Part shown: piece after piece, positions 22,027-33,631 of the stretch
How positions within the stretch are numbered: position 1 is the first letter of the stretch
Layout of the letters: the number at the start of each line of letters is the position of its first letter
From: Rhodanobacter sp. B04
Lineage (GTDB): Bacteria > Pseudomonadota > Gammaproteobacteria > Xanthomonadales > Rhodanobacteraceae
Reading direction: 5' to 3'
DNA: 64,000 bases
Assembly (NCBI RefSeq): GCF_002001125.1
Contig: NZ_MUNV01000007.1
Span: 62,001-126,000, forward strand
The notes under the pieces: model-generated
Database searches by the model: none
The model's input: the letters and a program-made list of their open reading frames with translations, nothing else
What the model was told of the DNA's origin: nothing
Made by a program: the position numbers and the translations under genes

Positions 22027-25000
22027 TCAAGGCAACGGAGGCAGCCCCAACTCCACGAGAAAAACGTTGTGTCGCTTCTTCGCCTCGTCGATGCTCAACT
22101 CGATCGCTTCCAGATCGGCATGCACGGTTTTGAGATCGATTTCTTTCTCGGCTTCGGCGGTACTGATGTAACGGGAGATGTTGAGGTTGTAGTCGTTGTC
22201 AACGATCTCCTTCATGGCCACACGTCGGGAGTAGCGCTCCTGCTCATTCCGGTTCTGGTACGTGCTGACGATCTTCTGGATGTGTTCATCCGTCAGCTGG
22301 TTCTGCCGCTTGCCCTTGACGAAGTGATCAGCCGCGTTGATGAACAGCACGTCGTCCGGCTTCTTGCACTTCTTCAGCACCAGGATGCACACCGGGATGC
22401 CGGTGGAATAGAACAGGTTTGGCGGCAAGCCGATCACTGTGTCGATGTGGCTGTCGGTGAGCAGCTTCGTGCGGATCTCCGCCTCCTTGCCGCCGCGGAA
22501 CAGCACGCCGTGCGGAAGGATGATGGCCATGACACCGTCGTCCTTCAGGTAATGCAGTCCGTGCAACAGGAAGGCGAAGTCGGCCGCGCTCTTCGGTGCC
22601 ACGCCGTGATTCTTGAACCGCGAATCTTGGCTCGCTTCATCCTTTGGCTCCCAGCGGTAGCTGAAGGGCGGGTTGGCTACCACCGCGTCGAATTTCGGCT
22701 TCTTCGCCGGGTTGGTTTCGCGCAGCCAGTCCCAGTCGTTCTTCAGGGTGTCGCCGTGCCAGATCTCGAACTCGGTGTCCTTCACTCCGTGCAGCAGCAT
22801 GTTCATGCGAGCGAGGTTGTACGTAGTGATGTTGGATTCCTGCCCGTAGATGCGGCCGATGCTGCCGCCCGCTTCAGTCATGCGGTGGCGCACGTTGAGC
22901 AGTAGGGAACCCGAGCCGCAGGCGAAATCGAACACACTGTCCAGCTTTCGGCGCGGCCCAGCTTTCGGCTCCTGGCTGTCCAGCGTGACGATGGCCGAGA
23001 GAATGTTGGAGATCTGTTGCGGGGTGTAGAACTCGCCCGCCTTCTTGCCCGAGCCGGCCGCGAATTGGCCGATCAGGTACTTGCTGTCGAAGCCGGTGAG
23101 CAGCATGTCCACCACGATCACGATGTCGAGCTTTTCGCGGCCCTTCATCGGCAGGTCGGCGTTCGGGAACTGCTGGTCCTTGATGCGCTGCTGCACGTCC
23201 TGGTAGTAGGCGTCGAACTCCTCGATGCGGTGGTTGGTGCCGAAGCGCGCGTTGTAGTCGGCGATGATGGCCTTCAGCGCATTTTTCTTGGCTTCGGGAT
23301 CTTGCTTGTTGTCTTCCTGTTCCTGCGGCAGGTCTTCCTGCAGCTGCTTCACATCGGCGCTGACGTCGGCCGGCGGGGAGAACACTGCGGCGATATTGAG
23401 CGGCACGAAGTCCGGATTGGCCTGCTGCTTTTCGGCCTGGGCAACTTCGAAAAGCTTGTAGTACTCGATGGCGTCATTGATGGACGCGGTGGCAAGGATG
23501 GCGTTGAAGCGGCGCCCGCCGGTGGCGGCATCGTGCTTGGCCAGGATGGCCTCGACCACGGCGCGCTTGGCCAGGGTTTCGCCAGCTTTAAGCGCGTGCT
23601 TGCCATCGGGTTTGTAGTAGTCCACATGGAAGCGCAGGACGTTCCTGTCTTCGATGGCGTGGGTGATGGTGTATTCATGCAGGGACTGCTGGAACAGGTC
23701 TTCGGTGGTCTTGAGGGTCTGCACGTCACCCTCGATGCGCTTGTAGCTTGCGTTCTGCTCGAAGATCGGCGTGCCGGTGAAGCCGAACAGCTGGGCCTTC
23801 GGGAAGAACTCCTTGATGGCCTGGTGGTTGTCGCCGAACTGCGAGCGGTGGCATTCGTCGAAAATGAAGACGATGCGCTTGTCGCGTAGCGATTCGAGCT
23901 GGTCGGTGTAGCTTGCCAGCCCGCGCTTTTCGCGACTCTTGTTGCGCTTGCTGTTTTCGTCCAGCGCCAGGCCAAGCTTCTGGATGGTGCAGACGATGAC
24001 CTTGTCGGCCGCGTCGTCCGAGAGCATGCGGCGCACCAGCGCGCCGGTGTTGGTATTCTCCTCGACGCAGCCTTCCTGGAAGCGGTTGAATTCCTCGCGG
24101 GTCTGGCGATCGAGGTCCTTGCGGTCCACCACGAACAGGCACTTTTCGATGGCCGGGTTAGCCTTGAGCAGGGTGGATGCCTTGAAGCTGGTGAGCGTCT
24201 TGCCGCTGCCGGTGGTGTGCCAGATATAGCCGTTGCCGAGGTTCTTCTCGATGCACTCGACGATGTTCTTCACCGCGTAGATCTGGTACGGCCGCATCAT
24301 CAATAGCTTCTGCTCGCTGGCCACCAGCACCATGTAGCGGCTGATCATCTGGCCCAGCGTGCACTTGGCCAGGAACGCCTCGGCAAAGGCGTCGATGCCG
24401 TTGATCTTGGTGTTGTCCGACGCGGCGTACTGGTAGATCGGCAGGAAGCGCTCGTCAGCGTTGAACGCGAAGTGGCGCGCGTTGTTGTTGGCGAAGTAGT
24501 ACGTGAAATCGCGGTTGCTGACGATGAACAACTGGATGAAGCACAGCAGTGTGCGTGTATAGCTGTTGCCGGGGTCGTTCTTGTATTCGACGATTTGCTC
24601 GATGGCCCGACGTGGATTGATACCGAGCGTCTTCAGTTCGATCTGCACCGCCGGCACACCGTTGATGAGCAGCAGCACGTCGTAGCGGTGGTAGCTGTAG
24701 TCGGTGTTGATGCGGAACTGGCTGGCGACCTCGAAGTCGTTCTTGCACCAGTCGTTGATGTTCACCAACGTGTAGTTGAGCGGTGTGCCGTCGTCGCGGG
24801 TGAAGGCGTTGCGGTGGCGCAAGGTGTGTGCGGCCTTGAACACGTCTGGGGTAACGACCTCCTCCAGCAGGCGCTGGAACTCGGCATCGGTCAGCTTGAC
24901 CCGGTTCAACGCCTGGAACTTTTCGCGGAAGTTGCGCTCCATCGCCGCGCGGTCGCGGATGTCCGGACGCAGGGTGTACTTGAGCTCGCTGAGCTTTTCG

Positions 25001-25038
25001 ATCAGCTCCTGCTCGATGGTGCTTTCCCTGACTTGCAT
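22027..25038 (-). CDS. In-frame HsdR-HsdM fusion of a type I restriction locus
   Basis: 1003 residues. Residues 1 to about 653 are HsdR: nuclease motif D120 and E134-x-K136, Walker A TGSGKT at 276-281, DECHRS near 375 and helicase motif V (TGFDSKYL) at the end. There the text switches to HsdM in the same frame: YLIGQFAAGSGKKAGEFYTP, SAM motif FACGSGSLL and catalytic NPPFSY, running to the normal HsdM C-terminus (LGLPPLP). Lost are HsdR motif VI (QAFSRTNR) with the C-terminal domain and the first 150 or so residues of HsdM. No hsdS is present. GAGG precedes the ATG at 25038. Probably inactive. Confidence 0.85.
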   Translation of the reverse strand: MQVRESTIEQELIEKLSELKYTLRPDIRDRAAMERNFREKFQALNRVKLTDAEFQRLLEEVVTPDVFKAAHTLRHRNAFTRDDGTPLNYTLVNINDWCKNDFEVASQFRINTDYSYHRYDVLLLINGVPAVQIELKTLGINPRRAIEQIVEYKNDPGNSYTRTLLCFIQLFIVSNRDFTYYFANNNARHFAFNADERFLPIYQYAASDNTKINGIDAFAEAFLAKCTLGQMISRYMVLVASEQKLLMMRPYQIYAVKNIVECIEKNLGNGYIWHTTGSGKTLTSFKASTLLKANPAIEKCLFVVDRKDLDRQTREEFNRFQEGCVEENTNTGALVRRMLSDDAADKVIVCTIQKLGLALDENSKRNKSREKRGLASYTDQLESLRDKRIVFIFDECHRSQFGDNHQAIKEFFPKAQLFGFTGTPIFEQNASYKRIEGDVQTLKTTEDLFQQSLHEYTITHAIEDRNVLRFHVDYYKPDGKHALKAGETLAKRAVVEAILAKHDAATGGRRFNAILATASINDAIEYYKLFEVAQAEKQQANPDFVPLNIAAVFSPPADVSADVKQLQEDLPQEQEDNKQDPEAKKNALKAIIADYNARFGTNHRIEEFDAYYQDVQQRIKDQQFPNADLPMKGREKLDIVIVVDMLLTGFDSKYLIGQFAAGSGKKAGEFYTPQQISNILSAIVTLDSQEPKAGPRRKLDSVFDFACGSGSLLLNVRHRMTEAGGSIGRIYGQESNITTYNLARMNMLLHGVKDTEFEIWHGDTLKNDWDWLRETNPAKKPKFDAVVANPPFSYRWEPKDEASQDSRFKNHGVAPKSAADFAFLLHGLHYLKDDGVMAIILPHGVLFRGGKEAEIRTKLLTDSHIDTVIGLPPNLFYSTGIPVCILVLKKCKKPDDVLFINAADHFVKGKRQNQLTDEHIQKIVSTYQNRNEQERYSRRVAMKEIVDNDYNLNISRYISTAEAEKEIDLKTVHADLEAIELSIDEAKKRHNVFLVELGLPPLP

Positions 25039-25229
25039 TGAGAACCTCGTCATCGTTGCGCCATTGGCTTCAGGCAAAACCCGAGCCCAGGGTGCTCATC
25101 GTCACGAGGCAGACTAGCTCCTTCGCGCCTTGCTGCCTCCCCCTGCGTGCCATCAGCGCATTGTCCCGCACTTGACATGCTGCGCGGTATCTCCCAACGC
25201 TTGCCGGCCTGCCATGCAGCCACACAGCG

Positions 25230-25256
25230 AACAAAGCGCCTTGAAGGCGCTCTGTT
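25230..25256 (-). terminator. Weak hairpin downstream of the DUF3892 gene
   Basis: Minus strand AACAGAGCGCCTT-CA-AGGCGCTTTGTT: arms AGCGCCTT/AAGGCGCT followed by TTTGTT. It is 24 bases past the DUF3892 stop; short U-run, so termination is only probable. Confidence 0.45.
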
Positions 25257-25279
25257 CGGATCCTCTTAGCCCCAATTTA

Positions 25280-25564
25280 TCAGCGAGGGCACTCTGGCAA
25301 GCTGAGCAAATTGTCGGGCTGCTCCCCATCCGCCTCCGTCTTCAAATATTTGTGCCCAAAGCGACTGATCGCCACGATAACGCTCACCGTGCGACCACCA
25401 CGGGATACATGAAATGACCATTTGCCACTTTCGATTCCTGCGATGGCCTCGGCCTGACTGAGGCCCCATCGCTGACCATCCGCGTTGACACCACCAATGC
25501 GAAGAATCCGCTCATGGGGATCGTAACGGTCGCTTTTGTTAATGCACTTGACCTCGATGCTCAT
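25280..25564 (-). CDS. DUF3892 domain protein
   Basis: 94 residues, the whole length of the family: EVKCINKSDRYDPHERILRIGGVNADGQRWGLS, AIAGIESGKWSFHVSRGGRTVSVIVA, GHKYLKTEADGEQPDNLLSLPECP. Small, soluble, cytoplasmic; the biochemical role is unknown. Members are often found in islands and beside restriction systems. It lies upstream of the HsdR-HsdM fusion on the same strand, separated by about 240 bases including a weak hairpin, so it is probably a separate transcript. Confidence 0.85.
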   Translation of the reverse strand: MSIEVKCINKSDRYDPHERILRIGGVNADGQRWGLSQAEAIAGIESGKWSFHVSRGGRTVSVIVAISRFGHKYLKTEADGEQPDNLLSLPECPR

Positions 25565-25731
25565 ACACCCGGCTCCTGTCGTCAGGCCCCGCCATCATTG
25601 ACGAGACTGCAATAACTTGCGACAAGTCAGTCTCGTGGATTGCGACAGCAACACAACAGGCTCAGCGCATTAGAACGAACCTGACTGCTGGCGCAGCCAA
25701 CCAACTTCCAGGGCAGCGTTCTGGACGCAAA

Positions 25732-25760
25732 CAAAAAGGCCACGCATCTAGCGTGGCCCT
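25732..25760 (-). terminator. Rho-independent terminator of hutU
   Basis: Minus strand GGCCACGC-TAGAT-GCGTGGCC followed by TTTTTGTTT: perfect 8-bp GC-rich stem, five-base loop and U-tract, just after the hutU stop codon. Confidence 0.9.
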
Positions 25761-25766
25761 TTCCTC

Positions 25767-27437
<1,671 letters not shown>

Positions 27438-27511
27438 CACGAAGGGCTCCGGTGAGTCAGACCACCGAGTATAGGTCAGCACCCGCACTGACCGAACCGG
27501 CCGGCGGCGCG

Positions 27512-28816
27512 CTAGGCCGCAGGCAGCTGCAGGCGCGGAAACGCCAGGGTCATCGTGGTGCCCTGGCCCGGCGCGGATTCCACGTCGACGAACCCGCCGG
27601 CCTGGCGCATCACGCCGTATACCTGGGCCAGGCCCAGGCCGGTGCCGGCGCCTTCGGGCTTGGTGGTGAAGTACGGCTCGAACAGGCGCTCGCGCACTTC
27701 CTCGGCCATGCCGCAACCGTTGTCGGTGACGGCCAGCGTGACGTAGTCGCCCGCGGGGCGCAGGGTGCTGGCCTGCGCCTCGCCGACCACCAGCTCGCCG
27801 AGACGGACGCGGATCGCGCCCTGCCGGCTGCAGGCGTCGCGCGCGTTGATGCACAGGTTGATGAAGGCCTGTTCGATGGAATGGCTGTCGCCCATCGTCG
27901 GCAGTTCGGTCGCGGCCGGCTCGACCCGGAAATCGATGCTGGCGCCCAGGCTGTGGCGCGCGAAGCCCTCGATGTCGCGGATGATCGCGCCCAGCTCGAC
28001 CGGCTCGGCGGTATAGCGATGCACGCGCGCAAACGCCAGCAGGCGCTTGGACAGCAGCGCGGCGTGGTGCACGCCGTCCATGCTGTAGCCGAGCAGGCGG
28101 CGCTGGGTCTCGTTGAGGTTGGCCGAATCGTCCTGGATGCTGCTCAACGCCACGATGGCGATCTGCAGCATGTTGGAGAAGTCATGCGAGAGGCCGGCCA
28201 CCAGCTGGCCGATCGCCTCGTTCTTCTGCGCCTGTTGCGCGGCGTGCTCGGCCACCGCCTGCGCGGCGCTGGCCAGGCCCAGTTGCAGCTTCAGCGAGTG
28301 CTCGCGGTCGCTGACCTGCTTGCGCACCAGCCGCGCGCGGGCCAGTTGCCGGCCCAGCGCCTCGTTGCGGGCGACGCCGGTTTCGCCGGCGGACTCGCTG
28401 AGGCTGAGCTGGTTGTGCAGCCCGAGGATCACGGTATCCAGCGCCTGCTTGGCCCGCACGCGTTCGGTGATGTCGTGGCTGATGACGGCGATGCCCTCGA
28501 CCTGGTCGGCGGCCCCCAGATACGGATGCACGCTGACCAGCCACCAGCACACCTCGCCGCCGGTCGCCGGCAGCGTCTGGGTGAACTGCGCGGACTGCCC
28601 CGAGCGCGCGGTGAGCAACGCCGCCTCGATCGCGGCCCGTGCCGGCTCGGGCCAGAACGCGGCCAGCGGCCGGCCGGTGGCCGCGGCCGGGTCGGCGATG
28701 CACAGCGCGACGCAGCCACTGTCGTTCATGTGGATGATGCGGCCCTGCACGTCGAGTTCGTGCACGCCGTCCGGGGAGAATCCGATCAGCTGCCGATAGC
28801 GTTCGAGATCGTTCAT
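27512..28816 (-). CDS. PAS-containing sensor histidine kinase (soluble)
   Basis: 434 residues, no transmembrane segment. An N-terminal PAS domain (about 3-115: [28 protein letters not shown], then [16 protein letters not shown]) is followed by a coiled coil and a kinase core: H211 in [15 protein letters not shown]-box [12 protein letters not shown]1 DNGCGM, G2 [11 protein letters not shown]. The HDFxNxL form of the H-box is that of HWE-neighbouring hybrid-type kinases acting on stand-alone receivers. It is divergent from a single-domain response regulator at 28918, its likely partner. Signal unknown, sensed in the cytoplasm. Confidence 0.88.
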   Translation of the reverse strand: MNDLERYRQLIGFSPDGVHELDVQGRIIHMNDSGCVALCIADPAAATGRPLAAFWPEPARAAIEAALLTARSGQSAQFTQTLPATGGEVCWWLVSVHPYLGAADQVEGIAVISHDITERVRAKQALDTVILGLHNQLSLSESAGETGVARNEALGRQLARARLVRKQVSDREHSLKLQLGLASAAQAVAEHAAQQAQKNEAIGQLVAGLSHDFSNMLQIAIVALSSIQDDSANLNETQRRLLGYSMDGVHHAALLSKRLLAFARVHRYTAEPVELGAIIRDIEGFARHSLGASIDFRVEPAATELPTMGDSHSIEQAFINLCINARDACSRQGAIRVRLGELVVGEAQASTLRPAGDYVTLAVTDNGCGMAEEVRERLFEPYFTTKPEGAGTGLGLAQVYGVMRQAGGFVDVESAPGQGTTMTLAFPRLQLPAA

Positions 28817-28917
28817 GTGTCGCCGCCTGCCAGGAGACGCAGCATAGACACAATCGGACCTCACTGCGTGTTAACACCGGACCGGCCATGGTCAGAGCCA
28901 GATACCCTCTGCCGAGC

Positions 28918-29307
28918 ATGCCGAAACCGATGACCCACGCGCAGAACCACACGATCCTGCTGGCCGAGGACGACCGCAGCGCCCGCGAGGTCACCGCCCT
29001 GGTGCTGGAGGCCGAGGGCTACCACGTCATCACCACCAGCAACGGCACCCGCGCGCTGAACATCCTGCTGCAGGACGCCACCATCGGCCTGCTGGTGAGC
29101 GACATCCACATGCCCGGCGGCATCGATGGCATCGAGCTGGCCCAGCGCGTGCAGATGAACCGGCAGATCCGGATCATGCTGATCTCGGCCGACCCGCGCG
29201 GCAGCTTCGCCTACTTCCCCGAAAACGTGACGTTTCTGTCCAAGCCCTACGACCGCCGTGCCCTGCTCGGCGCAGTGGGCGGGCTGCTGCACGGCGCGCT
29301 CATGTGA
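28918..29307 (+). CDS. Single-domain response regulator
   Basis: 129 residues, one receiver domain only. D62 in LLVSDIHMPGGIDG is the phosphoacceptor; acidic residues E17-D18-D19 and K109 in FLSKPYD complete the active site. Starts at 28888, 28918 and 28930 are all possible; 28918 is chosen because it leaves a short N-terminal tail. No output domain, so it acts through protein contacts or as a phosphate relay. Divergent from the PAS histidine kinase gene, with about 100 bases between them. Confidence 0.87.
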   Translation: MPKPMTHAQNHTILLAEDDRSAREVTALVLEAEGYHVITTSNGTRALNILLQDATIGLLVSDIHMPGGIDGIELAQRVQMNRQIRIMLISADPRGSFAYFPENVTFLSKPYDRRALLGAVGGLLHGALM

Positions 29308-29440
29308 CGCCGAGCTGGTTTTGCGGAAACGCTTCGGTGGCGCATCGCGCACGGGCCATGCAGACGCTGTCGAGATGGACGCGAGCATTCACGCGAACCG
29401 CCGGATACCGGCGGCCGCTGCGTGGAGCCATTGATCCGCG

Positions 29441-31072
29441 TCAGCCTTGCGGCTGACCCTTGGCGGCAAGCACCTGGTTGCCCGAGTGCGTCTGCATGAC
29501 CGCTGCCGCACGCATCCGCGTGATCATCTTCGCCAGTTCCGGGTTGTTGCCGAAGTGCGCCTCCAGATAGTCCACGGTGTCGTTCATCCCGGCGCGGGGC
29601 TGCTTCTGCTGGATAGTGGCGCGCAGCATCCAGCCGTACGGATTTTCCGGCTGGGCCTTGATCAGCTGGTCGGCAACCTTCCAGCCCTTGTCCCAGTCGT
29701 GCGACGAATTCACGTACAGGCTGCCTAGCCGTGCCAAGGATTGCATGTCGCCCGGGTCGAGCGAGATCAGCGTGCGAAAATCCTGTTCGGCATGCGGGTA
29801 ATCTTCCACGGCCTCGTAAGCCTGGGCGCGGGCATTGAGGGCCTCCTGGTCGTGCGGCGACGCGGCAAGCAGCCGGCTGGCCTCGTCCACGGCCCACGCG
29901 GCCTCGTCGAACTCAAGCAGGTCGTAAACCCGCTGGACCCGCGCCCGATCCAGCGCCTGGTCGAAGCGCAGCGCTTCCGACAGATAGATTGCCGACACTT
30001 GCGGGTACTTGGTGTCGACGGCGGCATTGCCGGCACTGAGCAGATCGTTGCTGCTGGCGAGCTGATCGAATGCGGCCGGATACGCAGCCAGCTCGGTCTG
30101 CTTGTCGCACGCACAATTGTCGACCTTGTAGAACGGTTCTTTCGATTGCAGCATCACCAGCAACGGGTTGTGCCTGGCGTGGATCCTCGACTGACCGGCA
30201 AGCCGCTGCATGGCTTCCAGCGAACCGCCCCACTTGGGCTGCTCCAGCCACATCCGCATGCTGTAGATCCCGAAGTTGTCAGGCGCCACGGCGAGCCCGC
30301 GCCTGGCGGCATCGAGCCCGTAGGCACGACCGAGGCTGAGGCCACCGGCATGGACCATGGCCCGGTATGCCGGCGTGATGCGTGGATCGAGCTCAATGGC
30401 ACGGCGCAGGTCGCTATCGGCCTGGGCCAGCAGCTTGTCCATCGCGTCGATGTTGCTCTGCGGCGTATCTGCGATGTACTGGCCGCCACGCGCATCCGCG
30501 GCCATCTGCACGTATGCATAGCCGCTGGCGGCATAGGCGAAGGCGCTGTTCGGCGAGTCGCGCTTCCACGCATCCAGGGTGGGGCGGATATCGAACGAGC
30601 CGTTTTCGAAATCCTCATAGAAGGTGCGATCGAGTCGACCGTGCGCGTCGGGCTGGGTCATCTGCGCCTGCAAGGCTTCCGCGAGACGGCGATCGACTTC
30701 CGCGGCATGGCCGCTCCGGATCAGACGCTCAATGTCGGCAAACGGGAGCACCGGCTGATAGCGATAGCGGCAATACGCGTCCACCGCATCATGCGACCAG
30801 TGGCTGCCGGGCGGGTCGGGATAGGCCAGGCAGCGCTGCAGCGGATCCCTGATCGCCTCGGCCTGCTTCGCCCTGGCGAGAAACGCGTACGTCTCCGCAC
30901 GGGTAAACAGGTGCTTGCCGACCTCCTTCAGAGGATCCGGCGCCGGCTGCTTCGCCAGCTCGACACTGACCTGGTGCAAGCGCGTCATCCCTGACCAGAT
31001 ACCCCATGCCCACTCGCCGATGCCGAGCAAGATGATCGCCACCATCAGCAACCAACGCGGACCTGAACCCAT
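29441..31072 (-). CDS. DUF4034/TPR membrane-anchored protein (copy 3)
   Basis: 543 residues, closest in layout to copy 1 at 15119. Instead of a lipobox it has an N-terminal transmembrane helix (WLLMVAIILLGIGEWAWGIW) as an uncleaved anchor. Then CLAYPDPPGSHW, LDAWKRDSPNSAFAYAASGYAYVQM, the Cys-x-Cys NCACDK before ELAAYP, and TPR-like repeats to the end. A GGGGAGG site precedes the ATG at 31072. The three paralogues therefore differ in anchoring (lipid, lipid, helix) and C-terminal end (TPR, TonB-like, TPR). Divergent from the S41 peptidase gene. Function unknown. Confidence 0.8.
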   Translation of the reverse strand: MGSGPRWLLMVAIILLGIGEWAWGIWSGMTRLHQVSVELAKQPAPDPLKEVGKHLFTRAETYAFLARAKQAEAIRDPLQRCLAYPDPPGSHWSHDAVDAYCRYRYQPVLPFADIERLIRSGHAAEVDRRLAEALQAQMTQPDAHGRLDRTFYEDFENGSFDIRPTLDAWKRDSPNSAFAYAASGYAYVQMAADARGGQYIADTPQSNIDAMDKLLAQADSDLRRAIELDPRITPAYRAMVHAGGLSLGRAYGLDAARRGLAVAPDNFGIYSMRMWLEQPKWGGSLEAMQRLAGQSRIHARHNPLLVMLQSKEPFYKVDNCACDKQTELAAYPAAFDQLASSNDLLSAGNAAVDTKYPQVSAIYLSEALRFDQALDRARVQRVYDLLEFDEAAWAVDEASRLLAASPHDQEALNARAQAYEAVEDYPHAEQDFRTLISLDPGDMQSLARLGSLYVNSSHDWDKGWKVADQLIKAQPENPYGWMLRATIQQKQPRAGMNDTVDYLEAHFGNNPELAKMITRMRAAAVMQTHSGNQVLAAKGQPQG

Positions 31073-31307
31073 GTTTGCCTCCCCTGGCCGTTGTGTCGCG
31101 ACAGTATCACCGCCCCGGCGCCTATGTCCGTCGAGCCACCTGCCTGCAGGATCGCCCGGCAGCGGATTTCCGGTGTGCCTGGAATCGTCGACGCGGGTGA
31201 AGGCGTCGTCGTCGAGCAAGGCTCCGACAAGGCGATCGCCTGAACCAGTGGAGCTGCGGATACACCGCGGGTTATCTTGCCGCCTCGGTTCAACAGGAGT
31301 GAAACCC

Positions 31308-33560
31308 ATGCGCGCAATCGGACGCACCGCTGTTGCTGCTCTTCTGGCATGGCTCGCATCGTCGGGTCCTGCCGCGGCGACCGACTTCGCCCGCCAAAAT
31401 CACGCGCAGGTCACTGCGTTCGCGAAGCTTTACGGCGTGGTCCGCTATTTCTACCCGGGCGATGCCGCCAGGGGCATCGACTGGAACCGTTTCGCCGTGG
31501 CCGGCGTCACCGACGCGCAACAGGCGCATGGCAGCACCGACCTGCAGGGCAAACTGAGCGCGCTGTTCGAACCGCTGGGACCGGGCATCGAGATCGTTCC
31601 GGAGACGGCGACATTCCCCGCGTTGCCGGTCGACGCCGCGAGGCAGCCGCTGGTGGCGTGGCGCTACCTCGGCTTTCCGGCGAAGGACACTCCGTATGCC
31701 GGCGAGAGAACCTCGCGCGGCGCCGCCGGGCGGTTCGTCGGTATCGCCAGCGAGCTGGATGCGCGCCCGCTGCAGGGCAAGACCGTGCGCCTGCGCGGCA
31801 GCATCAAGGCGTTGAAGCAGTCCACCACCTCGGGACTGGGGCTCTGGCTGCGTACCGACCGGAACGGCAAGCCGCCAGGCTTTTTCAAGAATACCGACGA
31901 CAGCCAGGTGCATGACCTGGCGTGGCATGACTATGCCATCACCGCACCGGTGGGCGTCGACGCAACGATCCTTGCATTCGGATTCACCGTGAGCCTGGCC
32001 GGCGATGCCACCGAACCCGCGGCGGCCTTTCGCGACCTGAGGCTGGACGTGAGCGACGGACACGGCGGCTGGCAGCCGGTCGCGATACCCGACCTCCGTC
32101 CGGCGCAGCAGCCATCGCAGGCCTGGTCCCTGGTCGGCAGCGCCGTCACGGACGACACGAACCTTTCATGGCAACAGGCAGGCACCGACCCCGGTTACCT
32201 GGTCGTGCAGCAGCATGGCCACGCGGTCGAGCGCATGCTGTTCGACGCACCGCCCGTGGCCGGCAAGAGCGCAGAATTCGCGCTCGGCGCCGGTTTGAAG
32301 GCGCGCGTCGCGTTGACGCTGACGGACGCGCAGGCGCTCCCGTCGGCGGACCGCGCCGTGGCGCTGCAAGCACTCAACGCACGCCTCGCCGGCATGCCCG
32401 ACCCCAAAACCGCCGTCGCATCCGGCGCGGCACGGGAGGCCGACATGGTGGTCGCCTGGAACGTGTTCCGCCATTTCTATCCGTACTGGGACGTGATTCG
32501 CCTCGACTGGGATCGCGAGCTGCCGCAGGCGCTGGCCGATGCGGACAAGGCGGATTCCAGGGCAGCCCAGCAACGTGCGCTGCAGCGCCTGCTCGCGCCG
32601 CTCGGGGATGCGCACGGCACCGTGTTCGACACGCTGGGGAAAAAGCCGGCCAGCCTGCCGATCGCCCTGGAGCCGGTCGAACACCAATGGGTGGTGGTGG
32701 CCACGCATGTGCCCGGTCAGGCCAGGGTCGGCGACGTGATCACCGCGATCGATGGGGTGGCCATGCCGCAGGCAAGAGAGCAGGCCGAAGCGCTCGCCTC
32801 CGGCCAGCCGTCCTCGCTTGCCTGGAAGGCGCTGCAAGGCATCGAGTGGGGGCCGCCGTCCGACTCACATACCTTCGGCCTCAAGCACGTCGACGGATCG
32901 GTCGGCACGGTTACGCTTGCGTATGCCGAGCCGACGCCACCGGCGGCGGCGCGACCGGCACCGATCGCCGAACTGAAGCCGGGCGTCTGGTACGTGGATC
33001 TGGCGCGCACCGACATCGCGCTGTTCACGGCGAACCTTGCACAGCTGGCCAGCGCACGCACGGTGATCTACGATGTGCGCGGCTACCCGAAGGATTTCAA
33101 GGTCAGCACCACCCTTCCCGCGCACCTGCTCGATCATGCCGAGCACGCGAAGTGGATGCACATTCCGCGTTACATCGGCCCGTTTGGCGAGCTCGCCGGC
33201 TATACGGATCTCGGCTGGGACATCCGGCCGGCCGCGCCGCATTTTTCGTCGCGGGCGATCTTCCTCGCCGACGGCCGCACGATCAGCCAGGCCGAGGCGG
33301 TCATGGGCTATGTGCAGGACGAAAGGCTGGGCACGATCGTCGGGGCGACCACGCGCGGGGTGGATGGAAACATCACGTCGTTCGAAGTCCCGCTGGGCTT
33401 CCGGGTGATCTTTACCGGCATGAAGGTGACCCATCACGATGGCGTCAGCCGCTATCACGCGCTCGGCACCGCGCCGGATGTGGCCGTGCAGCCGACGATC
33501 GCCGGCATCCGCGCCGGCCGCGACGAAGTGCTGGAGGCGGCACTGCAACTGGCGCAGTGA
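31308..33560 (+). CDS. Secreted S41-family peptidase
   Basis: 750 residues with a signal peptide ending near AAAT (about 24). An N-terminal region (FAKLYGVVRYFYPGDAARGIDW) is repeated in a related form later (AWNVFRHFYPYWDVIRLDW), both typical helical parts of S41 proteins. A PDZ-like segment (ARVGDVITAIDGVAMPQA) follows, then the C-terminal peptidase domain, where RTISQAEAVMG holds the probable catalytic Ser and VGATTRGVDGN the loop after it. AGGAG precedes the ATG at 31308. It probably degrades proteins in the periplasm or outside. The next gene starts 71 bases on and may be cotranscribed. Confidence 0.88.
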   Translation: MRAIGRTAVAALLAWLASSGPAAATDFARQNHAQVTAFAKLYGVVRYFYPGDAARGIDWNRFAVAGVTDAQQAHGSTDLQGKLSALFEPLGPGIEIVPETATFPALPVDAARQPLVAWRYLGFPAKDTPYAGERTSRGAAGRFVGIASELDARPLQGKTVRLRGSIKALKQSTTSGLGLWLRTDRNGKPPGFFKNTDDSQVHDLAWHDYAITAPVGVDATILAFGFTVSLAGDATEPAAAFRDLRLDVSDGHGGWQPVAIPDLRPAQQPSQAWSLVGSAVTDDTNLSWQQAGTDPGYLVVQQHGHAVERMLFDAPPVAGKSAEFALGAGLKARVALTLTDAQALPSADRAVALQALNARLAGMPDPKTAVASGAAREADMVVAWNVFRHFYPYWDVIRLDWDRELPQALADADKADSRAAQQRALQRLLAPLGDAHGTVFDTLGKKPASLPIALEPVEHQWVVVATHVPGQARVGDVITAIDGVAMPQAREQAEALASGQPSSLAWKALQGIEWGPPSDSHTFGLKHVDGSVGTVTLAYAEPTPPAAARPAPIAELKPGVWYVDLARTDIALFTANLAQLASARTVIYDVRGYPKDFKVSTTLPAHLLDHAEHAKWMHIPRYIGPFGELAGYTDLGWDIRPAAPHFSSRAIFLADGRTISQAEAVMGYVQDERLGTIVGATTRGVDGNITSFEVPLGFRVIFTGMKVTHHDGVSRYHALGTAPDVAVQPTIAGIRAGRDEVLEAALQLAQ

Positions 33561-33631
33561 TGGCTTCCAGCACTGGCAGCGGACCGCCGTGCAGCGGATG
33601 CTGGCTTTTCCGAAGACGAGAGGAGCGGCGC

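Noticed and set aside
22027-25038. Fusion as a frameshift or two separate genes
   Set aside because: No stop, frame change or ribosome-binding site occurs at the junction; both parts are in one frame.
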